A stretch of 64,000 bases of DNA from Cupriavidus oxalaticus. Lineage in GTDB: Bacteria; Pseudomonadota; Gammaproteobacteria; Burkholderiales; Burkholderiaceae. Below are positions 26,298 through 37,344 of this stretch, piece by piece. Within the stretch, counting starts at the first letter, position 1. Each line of letters opens with the position of its first letter. Under the pieces are notes generated by a model. It saw only the letters and a program-made list of their open reading frames with translations. It searched no databases and had not been told where the DNA came from. The DNA is taken from assembly GCF_004768545.1 (NCBI RefSeq), contig NZ_CP038635.1, forward strand, positions 1,674,001 through 1,738,000, given 5' to 3'. The translations under genes were made by a program, and so were the position numbers.

Positions 26298-29200
26298 ACC
26301 GCAATGGCCAGACGGACAAGGGCGAGTTCGCCTCGTTCCTTGACCGCGGGATCGCCAGCCTGGATTTCACCAGCACGCCACCGGTGCTGCGCGCCGCAGA
26401 CGGCAGTGTCATGACGGTCACCGAGCAGCACCTGACGGCAGACGTGCGCGGCGACGCCTATCAGGCGGCGTTCGCGGACACGGATGGCGACGGCGACCTG
26501 GACGCTTTTGCCGGCATGCTGCACGCGAAGGAAGGCGGCGAGACGGTCCTGAATGCCGTCGTCACGCACGACTACACTGGCGAAGCCGGCCATACCCACG
26601 GTGGCGAGGCAGCCGCGGACGCCAGCGGCCAAATGCGCGTCGAGGCAGGCGACACCACGATCCGCAGCGCCAGCGACAAGCAGCATGAGCAGACCCTGGC
26701 CGAGGCGGTCATTGCCGCCGACGACATTCGCGTGACCGATGGCGAGGGGCTCACGTCAGGCGAGACCAAGGCCACGAACGTCGACGCCGCCGATGGCCGC
26801 CTGACCTCCAAGGGCGATGCCAACAACGGCAAGCCACCGCAACGCACCGAGTCCGTCCGGCCGAACGATGGCCGCGTCACCAGCGCGGCGCCGACGAACC
26901 CGACGGATGCCTATGCCGCGATTCGGGACGAGTGGATCAAGAGCGCGGACAGCCCGTTCGCTGGCGCCGGCGCACTGGTCGGCGTGGGCATCGGCATGGT
27001 GGCCGGCGTCACGGGAGCCGAGGCTGCGGGCGGCGCTGAGCCGGGCGCTCCGCTGGCCGTCGATGCGAGCGGCAACAACACTGTCAGCCGCGTGCCCGGC
27101 ACGACCGATGCAACGGATGCATCGCCGGCCCCGGCCACGCCGCCCCTGTTCGTGGCGCCGCCGGTGGATTCACTGCCACCGAGCCGCCGCCCCGCCAGTT
27201 CCGGCCCGGCTGAAGTCCTGACGGTGGAAGTGGCGCCGAGCCGGATCGAGACGGTGGCGCACGACGACACTCAGGACGGGGCCAAGTCCGGTACGGCGAG
27301 CACCAGTCCGCTGCCGGAGCGGATCATAGCCGGCCCCAACGGCGAGGACGTGCGTCTGGCCCCGCCCGACGTGTTGGATGAGCGCGTGGGCGGGGTCGAG
27401 GACACCCGCTATGCCTTCGACGCCTTGGTACTGCTGGCGAACGACACCACCCGGAATGCCACCACCCAGCCGCTGCGCCTGGTCGAGGTATTCGGCGCCG
27501 AGCATGGCAAGGTCGCCATCGTGATCCAGGCAGACGGCAGCCAGCGCGTGGTGTTCACGCCCGACTCCGACTACTGGGGACCGACGCTGTTCCGTTACGT
27601 GGTCGAGGACCAGTACGGCCTGCAATCGCTGGGCCGCGTCTATCTGGACGTTGCCCCGGTCAATGATGTGCCGGTCACGGCGGGCGAGAACGTGGCGATG
27701 GACGAGGACGTAGGCATTCTGCTCTCGTCCGCACAACTGCTGGCCAATGATTTCGATGTGGATACGCCGACGGTCGGCGATGTGCTGAGCATCCTGCGCG
27801 TCTCGCATGCCCAGCATGGGCTGGTCAGGCTCGATGCCGATGGCAATGTGCGCTTCCTGCCAGACCGCGACTACTTCGGCCCGGCCAGCTTCGTCTATTG
27901 GGTCTCCGACGGCAATGGCGGCCTGACGCCGGCCACTGTCAACCTGGAGATTCGCCCGGTCAATGACGCCCCGGTGGTCGCCGGCGAGACCATTGCCACC
28001 GACGAGGACACAGTCCTGCTGATCGAGCAGGCAACGCTGCTGGCAAACGAGACCGACGTGGACAACCCGCACTCGGACCTGACGGTCTTCTCAGTGCGCA
28101 ATGGCCAGCACGGCACGGTCGAGCTGATGCCGGACGGGCAAATACGCTTCGTCCCCGAGCAGGACTTCTACGGCACGGCCACCTTCTTCTACACGGTCTA
28201 CGACGGCGCGGGTGGTTACAACGAGGCCATGGCGACGGTCGACCTGGCGCCGGTCAACGACGCGCCCATTGTGACCGGCGAACAGTTCAGCGGCAACGAA
28301 GACGAGGCGCCCACCTTCACGGCGGCCAGCCTGCTGGCCAATGACCGCGACGTGGACGATGCGCAACCCTCCCTCACGCTGGTGGCGGTCGGCAACGCCC
28401 AGCACGGCGAGGTGCGGCTGAATGCGGACGGCTCGGTCAGCTTCATCCCGGAAGCCGACTACTTCGGGCCGGCCAGCTTCAAGTACACCGTCTCGGACCC
28501 CCACGGCGCCACCACCACCGCGCGCGTCGATATCGACCTGGCGCCGGTCAACGACGCGCCGCGCCTGCGCGACGACGTGATCGCCGGCACGGAGGACATG
28601 GCGCTGACCATCGAGGCGGCGGCACTGCTGGCCAACGATTCGGACGTGGACGATCCACACGAGGCGCTGACGATCACCCGTGTCAACGGTGCCACGCATG
28701 GCACGGTATCGCTGAATTCGGACGGCACCATCCGCTTCGTGCCGGACCAAGATTTCTTTGGCGATGCGACCTTCACCTATGAGGTGAGCGATGCCGCCGG
28801 AGCGACTTCGACCGCGACCGCTACCATCCACGTGGTGCCGGTCAACGACGCCCCGATTGCCAACGACAACATTGTCGACGGCCGCAAGGGCGTGGCCATC
28901 ACCATGACGGCGGCGGCGCTGCTGGCCGATGACTTCGACATCGATAACCCGCACGCGGACCTGCGTATCGTGGGCGTGTCCGATGCCGAACACGGCACGG
29001 TACGCCTGAACGCGGACGGTTCGGTCACGTTCCTGCCCGAGCCAGGCTATGGCGGCTATCCCGGCGCGCAGGGCCACTTCACCTACACGATTGCCGACGG
29101 CGCCGGCGGCTTCGCCACGGCGACCACAACGGTCAACCTGGAGAAAATCAACACCACGCCGGTCGCCGTGGATGATGGCTTCTCGGGCTACGAAGACACG

Positions 29201-30970
29201 CCGTTCATCATCAACACCGCACAGTTCCTCAGCAATGACTCGGACCCGGATGGTGATGCACTGACGGTCACGCAAGTGGCCAACGCCCAGCACGGTACGG
29301 TCGAGATCCAGTCCGACGGCCAGGTACGCTTCACCCCGAACACCGATTTCTATGGGCAGGCGTCGTTCCAGTACCTGGTCACCGACCCGTACGGCGGCCA
29401 GACCTGGGCGACGGCTTACCTGAATGTGGCGTCGGTCAACGATGCCCCTGTGATCGAGGCCATCGAGTACGGCCGGCCGGTTTTCGGCTATTACTACGGC
29501 CCGGCGCCGCAAATTGGCACAGAAGCCCCCGTCGACGGCGGCGGGCCAATCTGGGCTGCCTACGATGAAAACCACGAGCGGGCCACGAACTACTTCCAGC
29601 CGCTCTACGATGAGGGGCTGGCCAGGTCCCTGTCCGCGCAAGGCCAGTTGTACGACGCCGGCGGGGCGCGCTACACGCCGGCCCAGTACCAGAATGGCAT
29701 GCTCAAGCCGCTCGAACTGAGTCAGGTCGACAGCGTCATGCAACTGAATTCCGGCGGGGTCGACATGCCGGTCTATGTTGGGCCTGCCGATGACCCCGCG
29801 CGGCAGATGGGCCGCATCGTCGCCTATGACCCGGACGGCAATTCGGCAGCCATCGTCATATCGATTGCTCAAGGACCGCAGCATGGGCATGCGTACGGCA
29901 ATGCATACGTCGACACCTTTACGCCTGACTATCAAGGCCACCCCTGGCTGGCCCAGCATCTGATCGACAGCCCCAACTATTGGCAATACCTCAGCCATCG
30001 CGGTGACCCCTACAACGGCGCGGACAATTTCACCATCCGCATCCAGGATGCCCAGGGAGCCGTCACCGATGTGGTTGTCAACGCCACGCACAAGGGCACC
30101 AACGCCAGCGGCGGTTTCACCCCGATCGTGCTGGATCTGAATGGCAACGGGACAGAGTTGATCGCAGCCGACCAGTCCAACGTCAAGGCGGACGTCAACC
30201 ACGATGGCCAGACCGAGCAGATCGGCTGGGCTGCGGCGACCGATGGCGTGCTGGGCTTCGATGCCGACGGCGACGGCAGGATTTCCGTCGAGGAGACCCG
30301 GCTGACCAATTTCGCACCTGGCGCCAAGACCGATGTGGAGGCGCTGGCTGCCTTCGACAGCAACCACGACGGCAGGATCACCAACGAGGACGCCGCCTGG
30401 AGCCAGTTCAAGGTGGTGGTGGACGCGGACGGCAATGGTGACTTCACCCAGGCCGAGCACAAATCTCTGGACGAGGCCGGCATTGCCTCGATTGGCCTGG
30501 ATCGCAAGGGCGAAGCGCACCTCGACCACGGCAACGTGGTATTCGGCACCGTCGATGTGACGCACACCGACGGCAGCAAGAGCGAAGCTGCCGACGTCAT
30601 GTTCGCGGGCAAGGACGTGCCGCTGCCCAGCTTCGCGCTGTACCTGGAGGAGATCCATGCAGGCATCGTGCCGGAGGCGCAGACAGATGACGCGGCGTTC
30701 ACTGCCGACGTGGTGGCGCAAGCCGCGCTGGCTGAGACGCCCCTCGTGCAACCAGATTCCGAGGCATCGCCGCCACCGGGTTGGGCCAGCGAGGCTGCCT
30801 TGTGCCGGGCGCTACTGCTGTTCACGCAAGGGAGCAATACCGCACCGCCGCGCGAGGGGCAGCAGTTCGGCTATGTACCGCCGCACGAGCCCACGCCGGA
30901 GGAAATCATTGCCAGCGCCGCTCAAGCGGGCTTGAACGACCTCTCTATGGGGGCCAGCTACCAGAGCTGA
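26223..30970 (+). CDS. Large type I secretion substrate, segment 3 with Ig/cadherin-like repeats
   Basis: The open frame starts within the frameshift; the first ATG is 26294, giving 1558 residues. It continues the calcium loops (DVNRNGQTDKGEF, DTDGDGDLDAF), then a Pro/Ala linker, seven tandem ~100-residue Ig/cadherin-like repeats (27400-29460), and a C-terminal block with VLDLNGNGTELI, DADGDGRISVEE, DSNHDGRITNED and DADGNGDFTQAE loops. The final ~100 residues should hold the uncleaved type I secretion signal. Adjacent HlyB/HlyD/TolC/HlyC genes support export and acylation. Probably a large adhesin or RTX-type toxin; no GGxGxD nonapeptides are seen. Confidence 0.82.
27400..29460 (+). repeat. 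Seven tandem Big_9/cadherin-like repeats
   Basis: Each ~300-bp unit encodes the pattern PVNDAP, a short variable stretch, ED, LLANDxDVD, QHGTVxL, DGxVxFxP, YFGPASFxYxVSD. Units start near 27376, 27657, 27958, 28255, 28549, 28846 and 29146. They fit the Big_9 / tandem-95 type Ig folds of long surface adhesins. The DNA is diverged between units, so recent expansion is unlikely. Confidence 0.85.
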
Positions 30971-31005
30971 TCCCGCTTCATTCTCATTGCATCAACCAGG
31001 CCGGC

Positions 31006-33291
31006 ATGGCGCATCGCGCCTATGCCGCAGGGAGCGCTTTTTTGTCCAACAATACCGTTTCCTCCTCTGCGGCCCCTCAGTCCGCCTCAACGCCAGCGCG
31101 CAACACGCGGGCCGTCGCCTTCTTCGCAAGACTGCAAGAGGTGGCCGCAGGTGCCCGGATCGAGCAGCAATGGCGTGAGTTTGGCGAGGGCGTCGAAGGC
31201 GCCGCCCAATCCATCGATCATGCGCTGCGCGAATTGCAATTCGAGACCCACACACATCGTGGTACGGTCGCGCAACTGGCGAAGACGACGCTGCCGGTGA
31301 TCGCTCTGGACCGGTCCGGCCTCGCCGTGGTGGTGGGCAATGCGCAAGGGGACCACCTGATGATCCAGCGTGCGGGGGATGACAAGCCCGATCTGGTCAA
31401 GATGGGGGACTTTGCCCGCGAGTTCTCCGGCACCTGGGTCAGCGGCATCCTCAGCACCGAAGCGGTGGTGGCCAGGATTGATCCGACAAGCCATAAATTT
31501 GGCTTCGCCTGGTTCTGGCATGCCCTGTCGAAGTACAAGGCCGAGATGGCGCAGGTACTGCTGGCGACCTTCTTCGTGCAGATTTTCGCACTGATGACGC
31601 CGCTGGCCTTTCAGGTGGTGATCGACAAGGTACTCACCCATCGCAGCCAGGCCACGCTCGTCGTCATGCTGATCGCGCTGGCCGGCGTGGCCGTCTTCGA
31701 GATGGTGCTGTCTGGCGCGCGGCAATACCTGTTCTCGCATACGACCAACCGGGTGGACGTGGAACTGGGGGCACGGCTCTTCGCGCACCTGATGCGCCTG
31801 CCGATGTCGTTCTTCAACAGCCGAAATTCGGGCGAGATCATCGCCCGCGTACGCGAGCTCGAGTCGGCGCGCAACTTCCTGACCGGGCAGGCGCTGACCG
31901 CGTGGCTGGACCTGCTGTTCGCCGTGGTCTACCTGGCGGTGATGTTCTACTACAGCCCGCTGCTGACCTTCATCGTACTGGCGTTCCTGCCGATCTTCTT
32001 TGGCGCGTCGTATCTGGTCAGCCCGCTGCTGCGCAAGAAGCTGGAAGACAAGTTCGCCCTCGGTGCGGAGAACCAGAGCTTCCTGGCCGAAACCCTGGGC
32101 GCCATGGAAACCCTCAAGGGCCAGGCCGTCGAGTCAAGCTGGCGACGCCTCTGGGAAAAGCGCCTGGCCCGCTATGTGACCTCGGCCTTCGAGTCGGGGC
32201 ATACCGCCAACTGGACCAACCTTGTGATCCAGACTGCCAGCAAGCTGCTGACCGTCATTCTGCTTGGCGTCGGCGCCATGCAGGTCATCGACGGCAACCT
32301 GACCGTCGGGGGGCTGATCGCCTTCAACATGCTGTCGGGCCGGGTCAACGCGCCGATTCTCAAGCTGTCGTCCTTGTGGCAGGAGTTCACGCAGATGCGT
32401 GTCTCGGTCAAGCGCCTGGCGGAGATCATGGATGCGCAGCCCGAAGCCGCCACTGCAGGCGGTGACAGGCGTGCGCCCATCGTTGGCGAAGTCACGTTTG
32501 ACAACGTGAGCTTCCAGTATCACGAGAACGGTCCAACCGTCCTGTCCGATGTGAGCTTCAGGGTAAAAGCCGGCGAGATCATTGGCGTGGTGGGCATATC
32601 CGGGGCGGGCAAGACCACCCTCATGCGTCTGCTCCAGCGTCTCTATACGCCGCAGTCCGGGCGGGTGCTGGTGGATGGCATCGATCTGGCCTCGGCTGAC
32701 CCGCACTGGCTGCGCTCGCAGGTTGGCGTGGTGGCGCAGGACGCGGCGCTCTTCAACCTGACGGCGCAAGAGAACATTGCGCTTGGCCAGCCCAGCCTGA
32801 CTTTCGAAGAAGTGATGGCCGTTGCGCAGTTGGCCGGGGCACACGAATTCATCAACTTGCTGCCGCAAGGCTACGGCACGGTGATCGGCGAGCGCGGCTG
32901 CCTGCTGTCGGGCGGCCAGCGCTCCCGCATTGCCATTGCGCGGGCGCTTGCCACCGATCCGCGCATCCTGCTGCTGGACGAGGCCACTGCCAGCCTCGAT
33001 TACGAATCCGAACAGGTGATTCACAACAACCTGCGCCAGATTTGCAAGGGCCGCACCGTGTTCATTGCGGCTCACCGCCTGACGACGCTGCGCATGGCCG
33101 ACCGCATCCTGGTGCTGGAGAACGGCAAGCTGGTCGAATCCGGCCATCACACAACCCTGATCGACAAGCCTGGGCGCTACCGCTCGCTCTTTGAAGCGTC
33201 GCGGGCGCTGGAAGCGCTCAGCAAGCCATCCCCTTCCCTCAACCACAAAGCCGCGCAGGCGTTGCCCGACGCCGGAGAGTTCCATGTCTGA
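31006..33291 (+). CDS. Type I secretion ABC transporter (HlyB-like)
   Basis: The product of about 761 residues has a degenerate C39-like N-terminal domain (no catalytic Cys), a six-helix membrane domain, and an ATPase domain with Walker A GISGAGKTT, signature LLSGGQRSR and Walker B ILLLDEATASLD. It energises export of the upstream giant protein. ATG 31006 has a weak ribosome site; TTG 31042, seven bases after GGGAG, is an attractive alternative start. The stop overlaps the HlyD gene by 8 bases. Confidence 0.9.
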   Translation: MAHRAYAAGSAFLSNNTVSSSAAPQSASTPARNTRAVAFFARLQEVAAGARIEQQWREFGEGVEGAAQSIDHALRELQFETHTHRGTVAQLAKTTLPVIALDRSGLAVVVGNAQGDHLMIQRAGDDKPDLVKMGDFAREFSGTWVSGILSTEAVVARIDPTSHKFGFAWFWHALSKYKAEMAQVLLATFFVQIFALMTPLAFQVVIDKVLTHRSQATLVVMLIALAGVAVFEMVLSGARQYLFSHTTNRVDVELGARLFAHLMRLPMSFFNSRNSGEIIARVRELESARNFLTGQALTAWLDLLFAVVYLAVMFYYSPLLTFIVLAFLPIFFGASYLVSPLLRKKLEDKFALGAENQSFLAETLGAMETLKGQAVESSWRRLWEKRLARYVTSAFESGHTANWTNLVIQTASKLLTVILLGVGAMQVIDGNLTVGGLIAFNMLSGRVNAPILKLSSLWQEFTQMRVSVKRLAEIMDAQPEAATAGGDRRAPIVGEVTFDNVSFQYHENGPTVLSDVSFRVKAGEIIGVVGISGAGKTTLMRLLQRLYTPQSGRVLVDGIDLASADPHWLRSQVGVVAQDAALFNLTAQENIALGQPSLTFEEVMAVAQLAGAHEFINLLPQGYGTVIGERGCLLSGGQRSRIAIARALATDPRILLLDEATASLDYESEQVIHNNLRQICKGRTVFIAAHRLTTLRMADRILVLENGKLVESGHHTTLIDKPGRYRSLFEASRALEALSKPSPSLNHKAAQALPDAGEFHV

Positions 33292-34618
33292 CAACCAGCT
33301 CGCACCGAACCCGGTGCTGGACGATTTCGAGCGCGCCGCCAGCGGCGTGCGTAACCGCCGTCCGGCGGGAAAGGCCGGCAAGATTTCCCTGATGGTTTGC
33401 GGCATGGCCGCCATCGCGCTGGCCTACGCCGTGTTCGCCAGGATGGACGTGGTCGTGTCCGCACAAGGCAAGATCATCCCCTCGGGCAAGTCCAAGGTGG
33501 TACAGCCACTCGAAGCCGGCGTCGTGCGCCAGATCTATGTGCGCGATGGCCAGAAGGTCAAGGCCGGCGATGTCCTGATCGAACTGGACCCGACCACGAC
33601 TGCGGCTGACCGAGATCGCCTGCAGCGCGACCACTGGGAAGCTGAGGCGGAGGTGCAGCGGCTGACAGCGCTGCTGGATGGCAAGGCCACCATGCGGCCA
33701 ATAGAGGGGCTGCCGGACGATATCGCCCGCACGCAGCGGGCGCTGCTCACCAGCGCCCTGGCCGAGCACCGCGCCAAGATGGCGGCGCTTGATGCTGAGA
33801 TCGCGCGCAAACGTGCCGACCGCGACGGCGCCGCCGCCAGCCTCGAGCAGATCCGGGAAAGCCTGCCGCTGGTCACGAAGAAGAATGACATGCGCGAGGA
33901 GCTGGTCAAGACCGGTCATATTGCCGAGACGGGCCTGATCGAGACGCGGCTCGAACTGATCAATCTCAAGAAGGAGCTGGCCCTGCAGACCAACCGGTTG
34001 GCGGAAGCCGGTGCAGGTCTGAACGCGGCCCATCAACAGCGGGCGCAGGCAGTGGCCGAGTTCACGGCCCGCCATTCTGCCGAGCTGGCGGAACAAAGCC
34101 GCAAGGCGGCGACCGCCGAGCTGGAACTGGTCAAGGCCCGGCAGCGCCGGGACCTGCAGATCCTTCGGGCGCCCATTGATGGCGTGGTCCAGCAGCTGGC
34201 GGTCACGACCGTCGGCGGCGTGGTCACCCAGGCGCAGCCGGTCGCCACCGTGGTGCCCGAGAATACAGCTCTGGAGGTCGATGCCCAGGTCCAAAATAAG
34301 GACATCGGCTACGTGAAGCCCGGGCAGCGGGTTATCACCAAGGTTGAAACGTTCGATTTCACCCGCTTCGGCTACATCGAGGGCCAGGTGCAGTGGGTCG
34401 GCACCGATGCCGTCAACGACCAGAAGCTCGGGCCCATCTACCCGGTGCGCATCCGGCTGGCGGAACAGGCCACGCCAAATTCGGTCAACGGCCGCAAGGG
34501 CACGCTCACGCCCGGCATGAGCGTAACGGCGGACATCCGGGTCGATGAGCGCCGCATGATCTCCTACTTCCTGTCGCCGCTGCTGCGCTACAAGGACGAG
34601 GCCCTGCGGGAGCGGTAA
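33284..34618 (+). CDS. HlyD-family membrane fusion protein
   Basis: The 444-residue periplasmic adaptor has one N-terminal TM helix (ISLMVCGMAAIALAYAVF), a lipoyl/barrel half (VQPLEAGVVRQIYVRDGQKV), a long coiled coil (residues ~110-270) and the C-terminal HlyD barrel signature ending GTLTPGMSVTADIRVDERRM. It links the inner-membrane ABC transporter to the TolC-like channel. Start 33284 was chosen because MSDNQLAPN follows the ABC gene overlap; TAATG links it to the next gene. Confidence 0.9.
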   Translation: MSDNQLAPNPVLDDFERAASGVRNRRPAGKAGKISLMVCGMAAIALAYAVFARMDVVVSAQGKIIPSGKSKVVQPLEAGVVRQIYVRDGQKVKAGDVLIELDPTTTAADRDRLQRDHWEAEAEVQRLTALLDGKATMRPIEGLPDDIARTQRALLTSALAEHRAKMAALDAEIARKRADRDGAAASLEQIRESLPLVTKKNDMREELVKTGHIAETGLIETRLELINLKKELALQTNRLAEAGAGLNAAHQQRAQAVAEFTARHSAELAEQSRKAATAELELVKARQRRDLQILRAPIDGVVQQLAVTTVGGVVTQAQPVATVVPENTALEVDAQVQNKDIGYVKPGQRVITKVETFDFTRFGYIEGQVQWVGTDAVNDQKLGPIYPVRIRLAEQATPNSVNGRKGTLTPGMSVTADIRVDERRMISYFLSPLLRYKDEALRER

Positions 34619-36039
34619 TGGTACGAATTTCCCACATTGCCAGCGCCGCCATGGCCGTGCTGGCGGGCATGGCCATGCCGCATGGCCACGCCATCGATCT
34701 GGTGGCGGCTTACCGCCTTGCCCAAAGTGGCGATCCGACTTTTGAGGCGGCCCGCTATGCGTTGGAAGCTGGGCGCGAGAAGCTGCCGCAGGCTCGGGCC
34801 GGCGTGCTGCCGACCGTCAACCTGAATGGCAACGGCGGCCGCCAGAACGGGCAAGCGAGTTTTGCCGGCAGCCCCTATCAAGACCGGAACGTCAATAGCT
34901 GGGCGTGGAACCTGCAGCTGTCGCAGCCAGTCGTGCGCGTCGCCAGCTGGATCGGCGTCGCGCAAGCTGGCGCGCAGGTCGAACAGGCCGAGGCCCAGTT
35001 CGCGCAGGCCGAGAGCGACCTGCTCCTGCGCACGGCTCAGGCGTACTTTGACGTGCTGACCGCACGCGACAGCGTAACGGTCGCCAAGGCGCAGCTGCGT
35101 GCGGTGGAGCAGCAGCGTGTGCTGGCCAAGCGCCGCTACGACGTGGGCGAGGCAACCATCACCGACGTGTACGAGGCGCAGTCCCGGCATGATCTTGGCC
35201 GGTCTCAACTGGTGCAGGCGCTGAACGATCAGGAATCCCGGCAGGCAGAACTGGAAAAGCTGATTGGGGCACTGCCCGACCCGCTGGCTGGCCTCCGGGC
35301 CAATGTAAGCCTGCCCGCACCCGAGCCGGCAGACGTTGGCGCGTGGATGGGCAACGCGCGCGAGAACAACCCTGCGGTGCGCACGCAGTTGGCTGCGGTG
35401 GAAGTGGCCGAGAAGGAAGTGTCAAAGAACCGGGCGGCCCACCTGCCGACGCTCGATTTCACCGCCGGCTATGGCCGGAACTACACGTCGGGGTCCATGA
35501 CCTCGCCGGCCGACATCGAGAATCGGGTCAAATCCGGCACCATCGGCCTGCAGCTGACCATTCCCATCTACCAGGGCGGCGCGGTCAATTCCCGGGTGTC
35601 GGAAGCCATTGCCAACCAATACAAGAGCCGCGCGGAACTGGAGGCGGCGCGGCGCCAGGCGGCCACGCTGGCGCGGCAGGCCTTCGGCGGCGTTACCAGC
35701 GGCCTGTCGCAGTTGGCGGCGCTGACCTCGGCGGTCACCTCGAGCCTGGATGCAGTGAATGCCAACAAGATCGGCTACCGAATCGGCACGCGCGTCAATA
35801 TCGACGTGCTCAATGCCGAGCAGCAGCTTTTCGCCGCACAGCGCGACCTGGCCAAGGCGCGCTACGACACCATCCTGCAGGGGCTACGCCTGAAATCGGC
35901 CGCTGGCACGCTGGCAGAAGGCGACGTCATTGCCGTCAATGCCTTGCTGACCGAGGATGCCAGTCAAACCACACCCGCGGTGCCGGCCATGCCAGCCGCA
36001 TCGAACGCCACCCAATCACCGCAAGTGAGAACCCAATGA
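34618..36039 (+). CDS. TolC-family outer membrane channel
   Basis: The 473-residue outer-membrane efflux protein has a signal peptide (MVRISHIASAAMAVLAGMAM, ending HGHA). The body has the internal duplication of OEP domains, with AYRLAQSGDPTFEAARYALE in the first half and YRIGTRVNIDVLNAEQQLF in the second. It provides the outer-membrane exit duct for type I secretion. Its start overlaps the HlyD stop (TAATG) and its stop overlaps the acyltransferase start (ATGA). Confidence 0.9.
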   Translation: MVRISHIASAAMAVLAGMAMPHGHAIDLVAAYRLAQSGDPTFEAARYALEAGREKLPQARAGVLPTVNLNGNGGRQNGQASFAGSPYQDRNVNSWAWNLQLSQPVVRVASWIGVAQAGAQVEQAEAQFAQAESDLLLRTAQAYFDVLTARDSVTVAKAQLRAVEQQRVLAKRRYDVGEATITDVYEAQSRHDLGRSQLVQALNDQESRQAELEKLIGALPDPLAGLRANVSLPAPEPADVGAWMGNARENNPAVRTQLAAVEVAEKEVSKNRAAHLPTLDFTAGYGRNYTSGSMTSPADIENRVKSGTIGLQLTIPIYQGGAVNSRVSEAIANQYKSRAELEAARRQAATLARQAFGGVTSGLSQLAALTSAVTSSLDAVNANKIGYRIGTRVNIDVLNAEQQLFAAQRDLAKARYDTILQGLRLKSAAGTLAEGDVIAVNALLTEDASQTTPAVPAMPAASNATQSPQVRTQ

Positions 36040-36491
36040 CAACCCCTACGAACACCGAGCAACTGGCAAAGTTCGCCGCCGAGCAGGCTCAGCGCGTCAT
36101 CAAGAAGATCCCCCTGCTGGGGCCTGTCTCCTGGCTGATGATGAACAATCCATCGACTCGGCATGCCTTCTTCGCCGACCTGGAATGGCGTGTCATGCCG
36201 CCGCTCGTGCTGGAGCAGGCCAAGCTCTACATGAAGGGCGACATGCCTACCGCGTTCGTGACATGGGCTTACCTGTCCGAGACAGTGGTAGAGCGATTTG
36301 TCAGGCCGCCATTCCACCTCGCCCCCGGCGACTGGAAATCGGGCGACAAGGTGATCCTGATCGACTTGATCGCGCCCTATGGCGGTGCTGCTGAGGTGGT
36401 GGCCGATCTGAAACAGACCGCGCTGGCGGGAAAGGTGATTCATCAGGTAGCCCCAGAGACGGCTTCCTCGATGAACGTCATCACGCTGTAA
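36036..36491 (+). CDS. HlyC-like toxin-activating lysine acyltransferase
   Basis: The 151-residue product has the RTX-activating acyltransferase pattern: PLLGPVSWLMMNNPSTRHAF, PTAFVTWAYLSE, GDWKSGDKVILIDLIAPYGG. The conserved Asp is D110. At the position of HlyC His23 (PLHR) this protein has Thr41 (PSTR), with a His two residues later (H43), so the classical catalytic His is displaced or lost. The partner is presumably the giant type I substrate at 23620-30970. It closes the four-gene export operon. Confidence 0.82.
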   Translation: MTTPTNTEQLAKFAAEQAQRVIKKIPLLGPVSWLMMNNPSTRHAFFADLEWRVMPPLVLEQAKLYMKGDMPTAFVTWAYLSETVVERFVRPPFHLAPGDWKSGDKVILIDLIAPYGGAAEVVADLKQTALAGKVIHQVAPETASSMNVITL

Positions 36492-36801
36492 TTGCCTGTG
36501 TCATCCCTCCGCGCAACTATCATGCAAGAACCTGTTCTCGAAAGACGAAGCGGTCGTGCAAGAAGCACGGTATCGGCTCCGGCAGTTCCCCACCGGTTGC
36601 CGGACGCGACCGTACAAGCCCAGCCCCTTGGCGGCCCACAAGCCTCGCTGGACATCGGGACGGATACGAGTAGCGCCGTGCCGGCCCTCTTGTTCCGCCT
36701 GCCTAGCACGAGCGCGGGCGAAATTGTTCTGCGGCTGGCGGGGCCAAGCCCCTTCCCAGGATGCCGCCCGCGCCGTCGTGTTCGTCGAGGCTTCTCGGTT
36801 C

Positions 36802-37218
36802 ATGACGCTTTGGCAACAAGAGCCGGGATTCCAGTATCGGCAATTCCTGGAAGAGCCTCCATTTACTTGGCTCGCCGACCCAAAACTCACAGAAGCCGCC
36901 GCGCAATGCCGTGACTCTGCACGGATGCCGGTCCCACTTCCGCAGGTTCAATGCCTGCGCCATATGGCAGAGCGCGTGCAGGATGTTCGGCGCCTGCGAC
37001 GGCGCCCACAGGATCTGCAAGGGGCGCAGACCTATCGGTTTGCCGTGGTCGACAAGGGCGCCCACCACCTGATCTGGATGCTGGCGCAAGGTGTCCCGGT
37101 GTTTCCCGTCGAGTGCGATGTGACGCAAGCTTTCCGCCTCCACCAGGCCGCTGGCCTCCCGGGTACCGAACCCTCGACGATGCCGGAGTTGATGCAGCGC
37201 TATCGCTCTGCAGGCTGA
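36802..37218 (+). CDS. Hypothetical protein
   Basis: A 138-codon ORF beginning MTLWQQEPGFQYRQFLEEPP and ending MPELMQRYRSAG. The frame is open further upstream to 36556, but that part reads as low-complexity Arg/Pro and is unlikely to be coded. No recognised domain. It lies between the export operon and a decayed Tn3-type transposase. The preceding 36492-36801 stretch shows nothing I can identify. Confidence 0.4.
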   Translation: MTLWQQEPGFQYRQFLEEPPFTWLADPKLTEAAAQCRDSARMPVPLPQVQCLRHMAERVQDVRRLRRRPQDLQGAQTYRFAVVDKGAHHLIWMLAQGVPVFPVECDVTQAFRLHQAAGLPGTEPSTMPELMQRYRSAG

Positions 37219-37344
37219 TTCGACGCCTTGCGCGGAGCGTACGCGGGGGCCACGTCCAAATATCCAATTGTTAAAAGAAACGGCGCCGTCTCTCGAGCGA
37301 CTCTTCCGCTACAGTGGCCGGCCCATTGGAGATCTCAGTCCGGC

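Noticed and set aside
27400..29460. Regular ~300-bp spacing considered as CRISPR or recent tandem expansion
   Set aside because: Units are coding, diverged at DNA level and follow a known Ig-like domain pattern; no short direct repeats with spacers.
28091..30751. 886-codon minus-strand ORF across the giant exported protein gene
   Set aside because: It is antisense to the repeat protein; its amino acids are His/Arg/Val-rich shadows of the GC3-biased plus-strand codons and it carries no domain.
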